Origin: Paramacrobiotus metropolitanus
Lineage: Eukaryota; Tardigrada; Eutardigrada; Parachela; Macrobiotidae
NCBI RefSeq assembly: GCF_019649055.1
Contig: NW_026570252.1
Location: 806,001-870,000, forward strand
DNA length: 64,000 nt
Direction: 5' to 3'
Of the stretch, positions 22,801 through 35,297 are shown one piece after another. How positions within the stretch are numbered: the first letter of the stretch is position 1; the number at the start of each line of letters is the position of its first letter. The notes below the pieces were generated by a model. It did not search any database and was not told the origin of the DNA. It was given only the letters and a program-made list of their open reading frames with translations. A program made the translations under genes and the position numbers.

Positions 22801-23036
22801 TCGACCGCTTCCCAGCCCGCTGCAGCATTCCCATCTGCCGCGGGCACTATACTGACAAAAAACACCCAAGAATGCTCACCGCGGACGCTGTCCCTGATCA
22901 CCGCCTCTCGGAAGCGGAAGGGCCCGTCATCCTCATCTTGCAGCGCCACTTGCACCGGTTTGTTCGTTACCGATCTATCAATGGCACTATTGCTAAGGTA
23001 GCAGAGGGTTCGCGCTGGCCCATCTGTGTATGACAA
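19807..23036 (-). CDS. F5: divergent Tudor-like/F-box-like family member
   Basis: Exon 1 runs from about 23036 (true start unclear, with stops just upstream) to 22327 and ends with an F-box-like stretch, LIPPLWTEILLHLDLWTQ. Exon 3-type sequence runs 20795-20091, begins VCVVWQQ at the same junction used by F1-F4, and ends DYPVQWTAIRAYF. A possible last exon (about 20064-19807) stays open for 80-odd codons but does not resemble exon 4 of the others. The 1.5-kb intron hosts a foldback element. Known: F-boxes bind Skp1 in SCF ubiquitin ligases. Substrate role is inferred; the F-box match is weak and rests on the conserved leucine/proline pattern. Confidence 0.5.
20975..21771. mobile_element. Foldback element with 120-bp inverted ends and internal satellite
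   Basis: The left arm (20975-21100, GTAACCGTC, then CGGTCGTCTCAGACGACCG) and right arm (21648-21771) are about 124-bp inverted repeats. Between them lie about ten degenerate units of roughly 38-40 bp built on AACGACCGGATACGAA and its reverse. No target duplication recognised. It sits in the intron of F5. Confidence 0.7.
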
Positions 23037-23768
23037 TCAAAACTGATTCCTCAGTCTTCAACATCGGCCAGTCTGGACAACTCTGGCTGGCCCTCTTTTG
23101 TGTCGTTGAAAGGTTAAGGGAACGGCCACGACATAAACGGTTTCGGCAGGACTGCAGAGCGTCGCTCTGTGGATCAGTCTGTATACCACTATTTGCCGAG
23201 CATACAGACTGGGTCTGCGCCGTACTCGCTGTTCTGTGTCCTGAATAATCTGTTATGTTCACTCATTTCACTGCCAGTGGCGGCCAGGCGCCAGATAAAC
23301 TGCAGAGCACTTGAACTGTACTAACCAAACACTCGCAGCGCAACCAGATTGTCCAAAGCATAGTACAAGCATTACACAGCACTTGCAAAATTGAATTTTA
23401 ACTGCAGCAAATCGGCTATCGGTACTCACTTTATGTGCAGTTAAGACGCTAAATTAGCTAACTACAATTCTAATTTTTGTTGCAAAGGTGAAAAAGGGAG
23501 TGTGGTTTATAACACCCTTACAGAGCTTGAGAATGCTTCGGTTCTGTGCGTTCGCACTCATCCATTCAGATTAAAAATCAGTGTGCAGCGGTAGTACAAC
23601 AAGTACAGCAAGCATACAATCACCCTCACTACTGTTAGTTTGAATCAAAAATTAGGCAATCGGCTGCAGTTTACATGATACCTCAAACTGCACAACATCT
23701 ATGGAAAACAAACTGGCGAGAAAAATCATAGGCGATAATTACGACACTCCGCAATACTAACATAGGCC
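23037..23768. other. Gap between F5 and F1
   Basis: On the minus strand at about 23189-23060 an in-frame stretch continuous with F5 exon 1 (VYVVAVPLTFQRHKRG) is cut off by two stops. It may be the decayed or differently spliced start of F5. The rest (23263-23768) shows nothing. Confidence 0.35.
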
Positions 23769-26288
23769 TTAGTCTACAAAGTATCGGTCCAGGACGTGTA
23801 GGGCCAATCGACTCAGCATAGAGATATCAATTTGCCTCACATCCGCTTCATCCCACCGCTGTGCATGGTCATCAGGCTGAGCACTAAAGACCAGAGAAAT
23901 GAGATACAGTCGCATAATAATCAAGCTAAAGGATGGCCTTTACTGTTACACTCACAAATCAAGGAACTTGCGGATTCCGGCCCATTGATCAGGATAAACC
24001 AGCGTCTGCACCCAGCGCTCATGCATCACCTTGACCCTGGCGTGTACCTCCGACCTAACAGCCGGACAGTGGTCGTTGACGGCGGTGACAAAGCATCGAC
24101 ACAGTTCGGCTAGCGTCTGCGTGCAGCGGAAACGCCGAAACGGGATGAGCACGTCCCAGTGAACGGTTCCTTCTGGCTGCTTATCCTGTGCCCGGTGCCC
24201 ATCTTCCAGCCAGTCGTGGTCGTCGTCATGGCATAACAGCGCGATCAGCAGTGAATCGCTGGATGGCGCTGAGGGAATGGATACGGTGTAGTTGATGAGC
24301 AACAGTTCGTCACACGAGGTCATTAACCACGCCAGTTGCTCATTTGTGTACTCTCCAACCCGATCTTCCTGGGGAATGCTCAAGAATGCGTTTTGCAAGG
24401 CATCCGCGACATCCCAGCAGTTCTTAAGAACGATCAGCGGCAAGCGAAGGCCTTTTAGCTTCAGCATGCGGGAGGTATTCCATAAAGTACACTGAAACTT
24501 GCCACTGTTATTGCACTGGCGATGACGCTGTCCGTCATCCGTAATGGCCATGCTGTGGATATGATGGGAGAGCGAGCCATTCAGCAGCGCAGCCAGTCTG
24601 TACCCGTAACTGCCGTATTCGACAGGAAACTCCCTGACGTTCGGTCGTTCAAAGCACAGTGGATGCAAGTCGAAAATGATGTGCCGGTTTGTCTCAGGCT
24701 GCTGCAGTAAGGTGCTCCAGAGTGCGCAGACCCTGCAAGGGCAGTTTTATAATGACACATTGACATTATTATAGGAACTGGTCATTTATAACACCCACGT
24801 TTTTTAGGGGCGTGTCTACGCATCAGCGTTACACGAAACATCATTCATCGCAATATACTAGCAATGGGCAGGTCCTTTAACTGTCTAACCTGCGGATCCA
24901 GCAGTGGCGAGTAACAATATCCAGATCACTCAGAATTTCACTCATAACAGGATAGGGAAGATCAGTGATGTTTGCCTCTTCCACGTCTGCAAAGTAATCA
25001 TTTAAAACACCCGTATGGACGAGACAAGGAATATCACTCATAAATTCATAACAGATGGGAAGAATACTGTCATAATAGACAGAGCGTTTTGGGGTGCGAC
25101 TTTTCCCTTGAAATATCATGATTATGACTGATAACATCCCTGTTTAAATCTCGGATTGTTACGATAACTGATAACAGTGATAAGTATGCTGAAAGGTAAA
25201 TCTATTTAACTTGTTTGCTACTTTATACTTATTCAAAAAATTACAAGTATAACCCTGTCCTTCTACCTCGAAATCTTTAATCTTGATACTATTTTAGATA
25301 CATTTCTTAGGCAGTTAGGTACTGTATGTTTCCTCAAAGTAAATTTAAAAAGGCTTAAATTTCGAAAGTAACTAAGAACGCTTTATTTTGCAGTTATTGA
25401 CACTATTGGGTGGCGTTCCAGCACTAACCTAACTGGAGAGGGCCGGTTACACAATTCCTGGGTAAAATCGTCTTTCCGTCGTTCTGCAGTTGCTGCTCAG
25501 CAAGGTATTGCTGACAGGCCTCCTTCAGGGCGTTCTCATTCCAGTACATACTGCGCCCGGCGGCGTCACCGTGCAGTTCGGCGCAGATGAGCATCACCGT
25601 GTCCGTTCCCAGGCGCGCAAACACCCGACATCCCACATTCAACTCAAAGATCTGCAGATGCGGTCCGGCACAATGGAACCGACTCATGTCGCTATGGAAA
25701 AACCTGGTCAACTGACAACTGACATCGCACACGAGGTCGCCATTGCCTAGCGTCAGGCGGCACGTGCGTATCAAGTACGTAGGCAGGAAATTTAATCCCC
25801 GCAGCAAATGCGCCTGGTGAAAGTCGATAACGTACTTACGGTACACGAGTCCGCCAGGTTTGCGGAATAAACTTGGTTCTTCGTCGGGTACCGGCAGTTG
25901 GCGGACCATGTGAGACGAATGCACCACGCAGGTAGTGGAATTATCTAAGCGCACTTCAAACAGCTCACAACACACGCTGTCAATAATGGTCCCCGGATGA
26001 AATACCATCGGTCCTCCCTGGACATAACAAAGCGCTACCTGAATCGAGGAACCAAAGAGCCGTGATGGGTTCGCTGAGGAAATAGTGCGGCCAGAGATGG
26101 CTGCCGTGAATCCATTCGGCGTGGACAGTGCTGGCGTCAAAATCAACGAAGAAGGAATCGCCGTCAATATCCTGAATGTATTCCAGCCACCGCTGGCCGT
26201 TGTCGCGATGTACCAGCACCGTGTTCCGGTAGTTGACTTCATGGCAGCCCGCATTTAGTTGGCGTAGGTAGAGAGCTGTTGTATTCAT
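23769..26288 (-). CDS. F1: Tudor-like/F-box-like protein, four exons, one frameshift
   Basis: Exons 26288-25429, 24986-24890, 24732-23956 and 23883-23769. Exons 2-4 splice in phase to the stop. Exon 1 has a Tudor/Agenet-like module (VLVHRDNGQ, then DIDGDSFFVDFDAS) and a second similar one (GGPMVFHPGTIIDSV). Exon 2 encodes an F-box-like segment (ITDLPYPVMSEILSDLDIVT). Exon 3 is the family domain of unknown fold ending DQWAGIRKFLDL. Exon 4 is a short leucine-rich tail. The only lesion is one extra base near 26057 in exon 1; removing it gives the phase exon 2 requires, so assembly error is as likely as decay. Known: F-box proteins recruit substrates to SCF ubiquitin ligases. The Tudor-like reading is from pattern only. 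Confidence 0.6.
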
Positions 26289-28319
26289 GGTGTGATGCGA
26301 TCTGCAACCGTTTAGGATTTGTTTAAGTTTAAATCGAATTTTAAGTAGATAGTGCAGCCTTATTTAGGAAAACTCATTAGAAAAATCCCGTTAAGAATAG
26401 CGCGTATGCAAAGCTCGCTGTTTTCTGCAGAGAAACTGGACGCGAGGAGTGAATTGGCGAAGGCCTGCGCGGAGACTCGGATTCTGAGTCCGAATGCCAA
26501 AACTCTGAGTTTGAGTGCTGATTCTACTGAATTCTGTGTCTATAACTTTTTCTGTCACCTGGACAGAAAATTCTGGTACAAGTAGTAATCTTAAGTTTCT
26601 TCGTATCCTAAGTTTGTACGTGATTTCGTGCGCGGTGTAAGTTTCTTAAAAACGAGAATGCTAAGAAAAAATTATTGTTGAAATACGTACTAAGAAAACC
26701 TAAAAAAACGGTACGAGAATGTCTCCAGCGTATTGTGGCGATCTAATCAATTGAGACCACAAAGTTTGTGTACTCGTACGGAAAACTACTAAACAAAGCA
26801 CAGAAGGCGCGAGTAATTTAGTAACGGTTGCCACGGCTCACCCCAGTATTGTTAGCGTAGCATCTCGGTTTCTCTTTCTATCTCGCGTGTTCGCTTCTGT
26901 TGCGAATTAATATTCACTGCCGCAATATAGCAAATACCGACATTAACGGTGTCTCACTGCATCAAGAATTATAATTTTTGTATAATTAGCTAAATTCATG
27001 CAAGTGTTATATGGTGTACAAATTCAGGATAATAACTACACTTTGTATAACTGCGAGAAATTGTTACCACATTGCTGTGCCATTGTTCCCAGGCCCGTTT
27101 TATGATACTTCTGGCAGTGCGCACTGCATCCCATTATGCTTCCGCTATTGGAAAGTGATTGTAAAAAAGTACTTAATAAAGAAGATCTGTAAAAGCCAAA
27201 CACTTTATCACATTGAAAAATGCGTCTTCAATTCGGCTAGAATATCCAGTATTGTATTTGTATTGGCGCCTCGCTAAATTTAAATATACAGTCACGCTGC
27301 CTATGGAGGTAGGTATGTCGGTTGGAAAAAAGCAAAAAGGTGTTACCCTGTGCAGTATAAGAGCTGGCAACCCTAAGAGGAACAAAACATTTGGTTGAAC
27401 CAAAACAATTCGTGCTAATGCGAGCATCCAAGACTTATCAAGAGATTCGCATAGAAATTTAAAGGGTGCACACAGCGGGACTCAAGAAATTAAGGGTTAA
27501 CAGCAAAAATTTCAATAGGTAATGACGCGTAATGTCACTGACGTGATCGGTAATGACAGGGTTGTTTACATGCCCACCCTAGTTATGAGCGTGTCAATCG
27601 ATCCAACAGTCAACCACACTGGTCCGTACCTTTGAATAAATTTGAAAGAAGTGTTAAAAGATAAAGGGATTAGTACGTAACCGACCATCAAAGCAAAGCC
27701 CTTCGGCATTGGGTAAATAAATTGGCTTCTGCACGTAATACGCCGCAACAGTAACACGTATGCTACCATGATAAATTATGTTGCCTTGTTAATATTTATT
27801 CAACATAATGTTATATTATTGTGTCTTGTTTAATACTTATTCAAAAGCAACGAGTAGTTTATATAACAATAAGACTGCGCTCAGAGCGCTGGTATAAAAT
27901 AAAATTGCATAGTAAGAATGATTTATGCCCCATCTATTGCTGTAAGATTTTTCAAAAATCGTTTCTTAGGTTTCTTAGGTTTCTTAGGTTTCTTAGGTTT
28001 CTTAGGTTTCTTAGGTTTCTTAGGTTTCTTAGGTTTCTTAGGTTTCTTAGGTTTATTCGCGAATTAATATGTAAATCATAATAAAATGGCCAGAAACTCT
28101 AATAGCGCCCCGACAAACCCAGCAGTCCAAACCGAACGGTAAAAGAATGTCCGAGAATATCCTACGATTTATGATGCAGACTACAACCATCTGCAATACA
28201 TACATAAATAACAGTAATAAATAACGAAATTCCGGATAAACTGATAACAGGCGCGAGCCAGTCACTCTTGTTCAACTGATGTGGATCTTGTGTGTAATAC
28301 TGCTCCGTCAGCGTGGGAG
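26289..28319. other. Intergenic stretch with telomere-like array, no gene
   Basis: 26,400-27,940 shows only short chance frames. Degenerate CTAAGAAAAC tracts occur at 26590-26720. The segment 28080-28319 recurs beside F3 (32490-32816) and F4 (42470-42760), marking the edge of a duplicated block. Confidence 0.5.
27962..28051 (+). repeat. Ten perfect copies of TTTCTTAGG
   Basis: A 90-bp pure 9-mer array. Degenerate versions of the same unit occur at 175-380, 13410-13490, 26590-26720 and 60830-60890. Confidence 0.9.
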
Positions 28320-30244
28320 TCAGTCGACGAAGTATCCGTTCAGGATATGCAGGGCCATTCGACTCAGCTCCGATACATCCATTTGCCGCAAATCCACTCC
28401 CTGCCACTGCTGCGGCTGGCCGTCAGGGCGAGTATTGCTGAATCTGACAGAAAAGAAATATCAGACCATAACCACATTACCCAGAGATTTTTGTTTTCCC
28501 TGTTACCTACAGATCCAGAAACAAACGGATGCCGGTCCATTGGTCGGGATAATCCAACGTCTGCACCCAGCGCGCATGCACCTCCGTGACCTTTGCGTAG
28601 GCCTCCGGATGAGCGACCGGGCAATGCTCATTGACGGCGGCGAGGAAGCGTCGACACTGCTCCGCCGGCGTCTCCGTGCAGCTAAAGCGCAGAAACGGAA
28701 TAACAACGTCCACGTTGTCTGGCCTATCGTTCCTGCCAAACGTATGCGCATGCCCGTCCTTCTTCCAGGTCAGGTAGTTGACAGCACCGAACATGTCGCT
28801 CATTAGGGAATCACTGCCTAAAGGATTGCAGGCGGTGTAGTTGATGAGCAGCAGCTGCTCGCACGCGGGCATCAACCACTCCAGCTGCCGGCATCCATAC
28901 GCCGAGGTTTGCCAGTTGCGGGTCATCCACTGAAAGGGCCTTCTAATTCCCTCCGCGCAATCGCCGCTGTCCTTGATAATAATAATCGGCAGGCGCAGTG
29001 CCTTGAACTTCAGCATGTGTGCGATATTCGAGGACATCAACTGCACATTGTTACGCTTCTTGTTCTGGTGATGTCGCTGTTCGTCATCGGTAAAGGTCAT
29101 GGTTCGAGTATGATGCGAAACAAAGCTGTTCAGCAGCGCAACAAGGTTATGACTGAACCTGGCGGATTCAACAGAGAATTCTGGATCGGATGGCCGCCTG
29201 AAGTTCATAGAACCGACATCCAAAACGAGGTGCCGGTTCGCTGATCGCTCCTGCAATATGACCATCCACAGCGCGCACACACTGTAAAGCACACATGATC
29301 ATTCCCTCCACGGTTATCGTTAAATTAACGAGAGGTACTAGGTTGTCTTACCGGCGTATCCAGAGATAGCGAGCAGCGATATCTGGATTGAGCAAAATAA
29401 GGGTCAGAATCGGAAGGGGTAGATCAGATATGCTTGTCTCTTCCGCATCTGCAAAGTAACCACAGAATATATATGCTGACGGTCCACGGAACAAAGGAGT
29501 CACCATGCCGTTCAGCGCAGACGATCGTCACCGCATGCGATCCCACGCGCGCAAAAAAACGGCAGCCCACATCCAGCTCGTACACCTGCTGGTGTGTTCC
29601 GGTACACCGAAACTGAATAGTGTTCCCGAAAATAAACCGGTAAAACTGACAACTGGCATTACACAGACCATCACCTTCGGCCAACGCCAAGCGGCTCGAG
29701 CGCATCAAGTACTTGGGGAGGAAATGCACCTCGCGCAACAAATGGGTCTGCTGAAAACTGATAACGTGCTTGCGAAAAGCGAGTCCGTCGTTCCTTCGGA
29801 AGAAACTCGGTTCTTCGTTGGGAACCGGCAATTTCTGGATAAACTGAGACGAATGTACAAAGTGGAGGTTTCCTTGATCGATCTGCTTTCGTTTGTCCAA
29901 ACGCACAGCTAAGAAAGTGCCACAGAAGTATTCGACTATCGTTCCCCGGGAGAACACCATTGGACCATCCTTTACATCGCGCACCGCCACCCGCACGGAG
30001 GAGCCGTTATACGGACTAGCGCTCCCTAGGGAGCGATGTGGCCATACATGCCGTGAGTGGATCCATTCGGCGTGGACAGTGCTGGCGTCGTAATCAACAA
30101 GAAGGAATCGCCGTCAATATCCTGAATGTATCCCAGCCACCACTGGCCGTTGTCGCGCTGTACCAGCACCGAGTTCCCGAAGTTCACTTTACGATTTCCC
30201 GAATACATCTGACGAAGGTACAGAGAAGTTGCCGCGATGTTCAT
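28320..30244 (-). pseudogene. F2: Tudor-like/F-box-like copy with damaged exon 1
   Basis: Exons 2 (29448-29352), 3 (29281-28511) and 4 (28443-28320) are intact and phase-compatible, with lengths 97, 771 and 124 nt exactly matching F4. Exon 1 begins at ATG 30244 (MNIAATSLYLRQM) but has a one-base deletion in the Tudor-like module (about 30100). It also has lost its 3' end and most of intron 1: the coding text stops at the HGDS position (about 29500) and runs straight into the exon 2 acceptor region. The family function is as in F1. Either a pseudogene or a gene now starting at an unseen exon; exons 2-4 show no decay, which suggests the damage is recent. Confidence 0.6.
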
Positions 30245-31296
30245 GGTGTTCCCCAGGTCACAGTTGCCGCTAAGAGTTCCTTCCTACACTAATGCCGACG
30301 GCGCGACGTTAGATAACGTACTCTGTATGTACGAATATATTACCGCCTGTAACCGTTGCACATGCAATAAATAATATAAAATTCAGTCATCACCTGGAAA
30401 CCTTAAATCAGATTTCTCGGCTCATGAAAAAACTGTCAAAATCCTAATCACTTTGGCTGGCGCTGCTCGTATAGCTGGCGCCGCTCGTACATATAATTAT
30501 CTGAACGTCGCCTTTTAAAAATTAAAAAAAGTTAATTACTGTATTATTTTATTGTTTACATCAGTGCATCATAGAATTCGGGTCATTTCTCTTTTGATAC
30601 AAGCTCATAACAATTACGATTGTTGTTCAACCGATTCTTGTTAGACCTGCTGCAGATAAGTCGTTACTCGGATATCTCGGCACGTTGTATACGGAAGCGC
30701 TGCCATACATGATCGGTTATCATCGCCGAAGCCCGACGCAACGGGCCGCTGTCTTAACCAGATGAATGAACCGACCAAAATGTTTTCCTTGGTGCTCCAG
30801 GTTTCTCTGGAATGGTACGGGCACCAAACTGCCGACCAGACGCTGTCGTCCTTCCTTCAGCGTTGAGGACGCTGCTTCCAGGGTGCTGCATACGCTAAGT
30901 TGGCTGGATGCGAAGGATTTTGTATTATTTTTTTTGCCATACTTTTATTGTGTGTGCGGTTACAAAATAGTTAAGAAATGGAATTTTAGTGGCCCTCTTT
31001 TATCGTAATAACTGTACGTGTGTAATTTCTTTCACAGCTTGAACTGCGTTTGTGTTTTTCAGTTGAAGCCAGTTGTGGATAATGCACCGGGAAAATGGTA
31101 ATAATTATTATGTGTTCGGTTTGTGATTTTGATCGTAGAGACAACTGTTGGTTGAGGCGAACCGCACCCCGACTAGTGTTACCTCGACTTTTGGCGACAC
31201 GCAATCAGTAAACGCAGGGCATTGTGTCGCAGTTCATTTGGCCATGTGCCATAAGGCGCTGTGCCATTTTTTCGAACAATTTATTTTGGGAGACCA
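30245..31296. other. Gap holding a nuclear-receptor exon relic
   Basis: Apart from the NR relic at 30634-30898 I see no gene here. Confidence 0.4.
30634..30898 (+). pseudogene. Relic of a nuclear-receptor last exon
   Basis: The text AADKSLLGYL, then YMIGYHRRSPTQRA, then VSLEWYG matches exon 6 of NR1 closely but has internal stops and frame changes. Even the intron before it (ATTCGGGT, then TACGA) resembles that of NR1. It is an isolated 3' fragment, so it came from a partial duplication of an NR1-like gene. Confidence 0.7.
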
Positions 31297-31995
31297 CAGC
31301 CATTAAAGGATTTGGCCCGGTACATAGTGCCAAATTCGGGTACATACACGGGACATTTTGCTGTCGCGCACTCCTAAACACTTCTTTGTATTGCTTTATG
31401 ACATTCTCTAGCCGAAGGATTTATATAAGTAGGCGTGCGTTTGCGCGCGCAACACCCGGTTCGGGAGTTATTAATGAAATAAAATTCCAAAAGTTTAAAT
31501 GCGCGGAGGTTTACCAAAAGTCTCATTATGAACCGATGCTCTTCAAATTCTGCGCGAAAACCCACATTACCATGAAAATCGTTTTGGTACCGATCCGCTG
31601 ATCTAGCATGTTCTTCAAATTTTAAAGCGAATTTCAAAAATTTATTTTAAAATTTGAAAAAAAAATTTGTGAAGTTTGGATCGGTGTAAAAACGATCTTC
31701 ACGGTTATATACATTTACGTGCAAAATTTGAGGGAAATCGGTATATAATGAGACTTTTGGTACACCTGAACGCATTAAAACTTTTTTGGAATTTTCTAAT
31801 AGCCATAACACCCGAACCGGATGTTGCGCGCACAAACGGTTTTCGCGGCAGTGTATATAAGTCTTCTGGCTACAGAATGCCATAGACCGAAACAAAAAAT
31901 TGTTTGGGAGTGCGGGAAAATAACCGTTTTCGTGCATGAACACGAATTTGGTTCCATGTGCCATTGTGCCGGGCCACTTCCCTTAAAAGTGGCTG
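31297..31995. mobile_element. Long imperfect palindrome, candidate foldback MITE
   Basis: The two halves (about 31297-31620 and 31680-31995) are inverted copies, for example TACCAAAAGTCTCATTAT at about 31515 and its complement at about 31745, and GCGCGCAACACCCGGTTCGG against its inverted partner near 31810. Ends read CAGCCA and TGGCTG. No coding capacity. Confidence 0.6.
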
Positions 31996-32149
31996 CCCAT
32001 TATCGTGGCAGCTGATCTTCTACGTTTGTCTGCAACCTCGTGCAGGTTTCGCCTGATCGTTGTAGACGTTAAGCTGATTAAACAAATAAACAATAACGCT
32101 CCCGGTTTTGGTTCAAGGCGATTCTCTTGGATAGTGCCTAAACTATATA

Positions 32150-32430
32150 CATGGAGCATTATGCACTGTATGCAATGATTGTGCCAGACGAGAATGGGTT
32201 CTGCCAGATAGCGTCAGTTGGTTTTGAGGCCAATGCGCGCATCGAGACCCTACTTCAAGAATCCACGATTTTCTGCGATCGGGAAAGTGGAAGCGTTGCT
32301 TGTTGACCGCGACTTAATCCGAATGCCGGTACTCGTACTATAAGAACGGTTTCCTGGTGTGCCAGTTCTCATCCGGGAATTTTACGCAATTAAACCATGG
32401 AAATTCAAACTTTATATCTCTGCATCAGCT
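32150..32430 (+). pseudogene. MULE-type transposase relic 1
   Basis: Reads HYALYAMIVPDENG, then a broken catalytic stretch, then ERFPGVPVLIREFYAIKPWKF. The ERFP, VLIC-FHA and WKF pattern is that of the MULE/ZSWIM-type DDE transposase around its second acidic residue and CxxH. Stops and a frame change make it dead. Relic 2 is at 43386-43640. Confidence 0.5.
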
Positions 32431-32816
32431 AGAGTAGTTAACGGAAAAATAAGACTACACTGGTAAAAAGTAAACAGGTAACTGCGCAGGTAGAAAGATA
32501 TCAAGAATGATTTATGTACCACATATTGCTGCAAAGCTGTTCCTCGAATCGCGATTCGTGAATGAATATGTGAATAATTAAATGGCCAGAAGTTCTAACA
32601 GCGCATCGATAAATCCAGTAGTCCAACACAAACAGTAGATGAATGCTCGAACAAATGCTACGATTTGCGATACAGACTACAACCATCTGTAGTACATAAT
32701 GAACACTGAACACTAATCAGAAACGGAATTTCGGTTAAATGATACCATGTACGAGCCAGCTACTCGTGTGCAAATGATGTGAATATTGTTAATACACTGC
32801 TTTGCTAATTTGGAAG

Positions 32817-35297
32817 TCAGTCCTCAAAGTATCCGTTCAGGATGTGCAGAGCCATCCGACTCAGCACCGTCACATCCATCTGCCGCAAATCCGCTCCATG
32901 CCACTACTGCGGCTGGCCGTCAGGGCGAGTGTTGCTGAACCTGACCAAAACAGAACGTCCGATCATAACCACATTAACGAGAAATTTTTAATGTCCTTGT
33001 CACTTACAGATCCAGAAACATTCGAATGCCGGTCCATTGGTCGGGATAATCCAGGTTCTCCACCCAGCGGGCATGCACCCCCGTGACCTTTGCGTACACT
33101 TCCGGACTAGCGACCGGGCAATGCTCGTTGACGGCATCGAGGAAGCGTCGACACTGCTCCGCCGGCATCTCAGTGCAGCGGAAGCGCAGAAACGGAACGA
33201 CAACGTCCAAGTCTGCAGGCAGACCTTTCGTATTGACCGTAACGGCATGTTCCTCCTCCAGCCACGTCAGGTCGTCCGCCATGTAGAACAAGGCACTCAT
33301 CAGGGATTCGCTGCCATGGAAAATGCAGGCGGTGTAGTTGATGAGCAGGAGCTGTTCGCACGCGGGCATCAGCCACACCAGTTGCTGGCATTCATACTCC
33401 GCGGTTTGCGAGTTATACGTGATCCACAGAAAGGGCCTTCTCAATCCCTCCGGAAAATCACCACCGTCCTTGATGATGATGATTGGCAGGCAAAGGGCCT
33501 TCAGTTTCGTCAGGTGTGTGATATTCCTTAACATCCGCTGCACATTGTTGTGCTTTTTGTTCAGGTGATGGCGCTGTTCATCGGTAAAGGTCATGCTACG
33601 AGTGTGCTGCGAAACGAAGCCGTTCAGCAGCGCAACAAATTTTTGTCCGGACCGGGCATATTCGACAGCGAATTCTCGATCGTAGGGACGCCTAAAGTTC
33701 ATAGGACCGACATCCAGGGCGATGTGTCGGTTCGCTGATTGCTCCTGCGATATGACCATCCACAGCCCGCACACACTGTAAAGCACACACGATTATTGCC
33801 GCCAGCGTTGTCAGTAAAGTAAATGAACGAGATGCATGTATCTGGTTGTTTTACCTGCGTATCCACAGATAGCGAGTAATAATATCTGGATGACACAAGA
33901 TAAGGGCCAGAATCGAATGCGGAAGGTCAGAGATGCTCGTGTCTTCCGCATCTGAAAAAGAACGATATATTGTATACATACGGAGTACTTCAAAAAATTC
34001 CATATTCCGGCCAGTTAAAAATGCTATACGAGCAAACGCACTGGTTGGCGACTGCAAGCTTATTAGCTGCAACCCATGCAACTGCTTTTCGAATTTTTTT
34101 CTTGGTCGGAGTAATACATCTTAGTATACACGGAACAGTCTTAAAGAAACAGCTCATTATTCGGCGTTCTCTTTCTGGTAGCCGTTAAACGAGTTGCTAT
34201 TCTACCACAGTCTTTGCGGTAAAATAGTCTATGGCAGGCTGGCAGCACTGTTGCAAAATAGCGCAGGGCGCCCAAAAAAAGTGAACGGCAAAAAAGTTAT
34301 TAATTGTACAACTGATGATATAATTATGATTGTCGACTGATATCTATGCCGCCTATCGTAATCAAATTTCAATAAAAATTTCTCAAGCATAAGAAATCTA
34401 AAGGAAATCACGCACTAACCAAGCTGCAGTGTGCCGTTTCCACAACTGTGGCCGATGGTCCGGCAGATATTTCGCAACGTCTGGTCCGCGAAATATTGTT
34501 GGCAGGCCTCCTTCAGGGACTCCTCATTCCAGAACATACTGCGCCCGGCGGAGTCGCCATGCCGCTCGGCGCAGACGAACGTCACCGTGTCCGTTCCCAC
34601 GTGCGCAAAAAAGCGGCAGCCCACATCCAGCTCGTATACTTGCTGGTGTGTCCCGGTACACCGAAACTGAATAGTGTCCCAGATAATAGACCGGTAAAAC
34701 TGACAACTGGCATTGCACAGACCATTACCTTCGCTCAATGCCAAGCGGCTGGAGCGCAGCAAATACTTGGGCAGGGCATCCACCTCGCGCAACAAATGGG
34801 CCTGCTGGAAAGTGGAAACTGATAACGTGCTTGCGGTAAACGAGTCCGTCGGTCCTTCGGAAGAAACTCGGTTCTTCGTCGAGGACCGGCAATTTCTGCG
34901 TGAACTGCGACGAATGTAAAAAGTGGGGGTTCTCTCTTCTCTGTATTTGTCTGTTTTTGCTTGTCCAAGCGCACAGCTAAGAAAGTGCCACAGAAGTATT
35001 CGATTATCGTTCCCCGGCAGAACACCATTGGTCCACCTTTGACATCGCGCACCGCCACCGGCACTGAGGAGCCGCAATAGGGACGGGCTTTAACCAGGGA
35101 ACGATGTGGCCATACATGCCGTGAGTGTATCCATTCGGCGCGGACAGTGCTGGCGTCAAAATCAACGAAGAAGGAATCGCCGTCAATATCCTGAATGTAT
35201 CGCAGCCACCACGCACCAGCACCGAGTTCTGAAAGTTCACTTCACGATGCCACGAATACATCTGACGAAGGTACAGAGAAGTTGCGGCGGTGTTCAT
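32817..35297 (-). pseudogene. F3: Tudor-like/F-box-like pseudogene
   Basis: All four exons are recognisable: exon 1 35297-34420, exon 2 33951-33855, exon 3 33775-33008, exon 4 32940-32817. Exon 1 has a 16-bp deletion in the first Tudor-like module (about 35220), a frame change near 34925 and a 7-bp insertion near 34815. Exon 4 has a TAG where F2 and F4 keep CAG (about 32907). Exon 2 keeps ISDLPHSILALILCHPDI and exon 3 keeps an open frame. Splice sites are intact. The mutations, spread over two exons, argue for real decay rather than assembly error. Closest to F2 and F4. Confidence 0.75.

Noticed and set aside
27821-28081. Open frame with repeated FLR residues
   Set aside because: It is a translation of the 9-bp TTTCTTAGG array.
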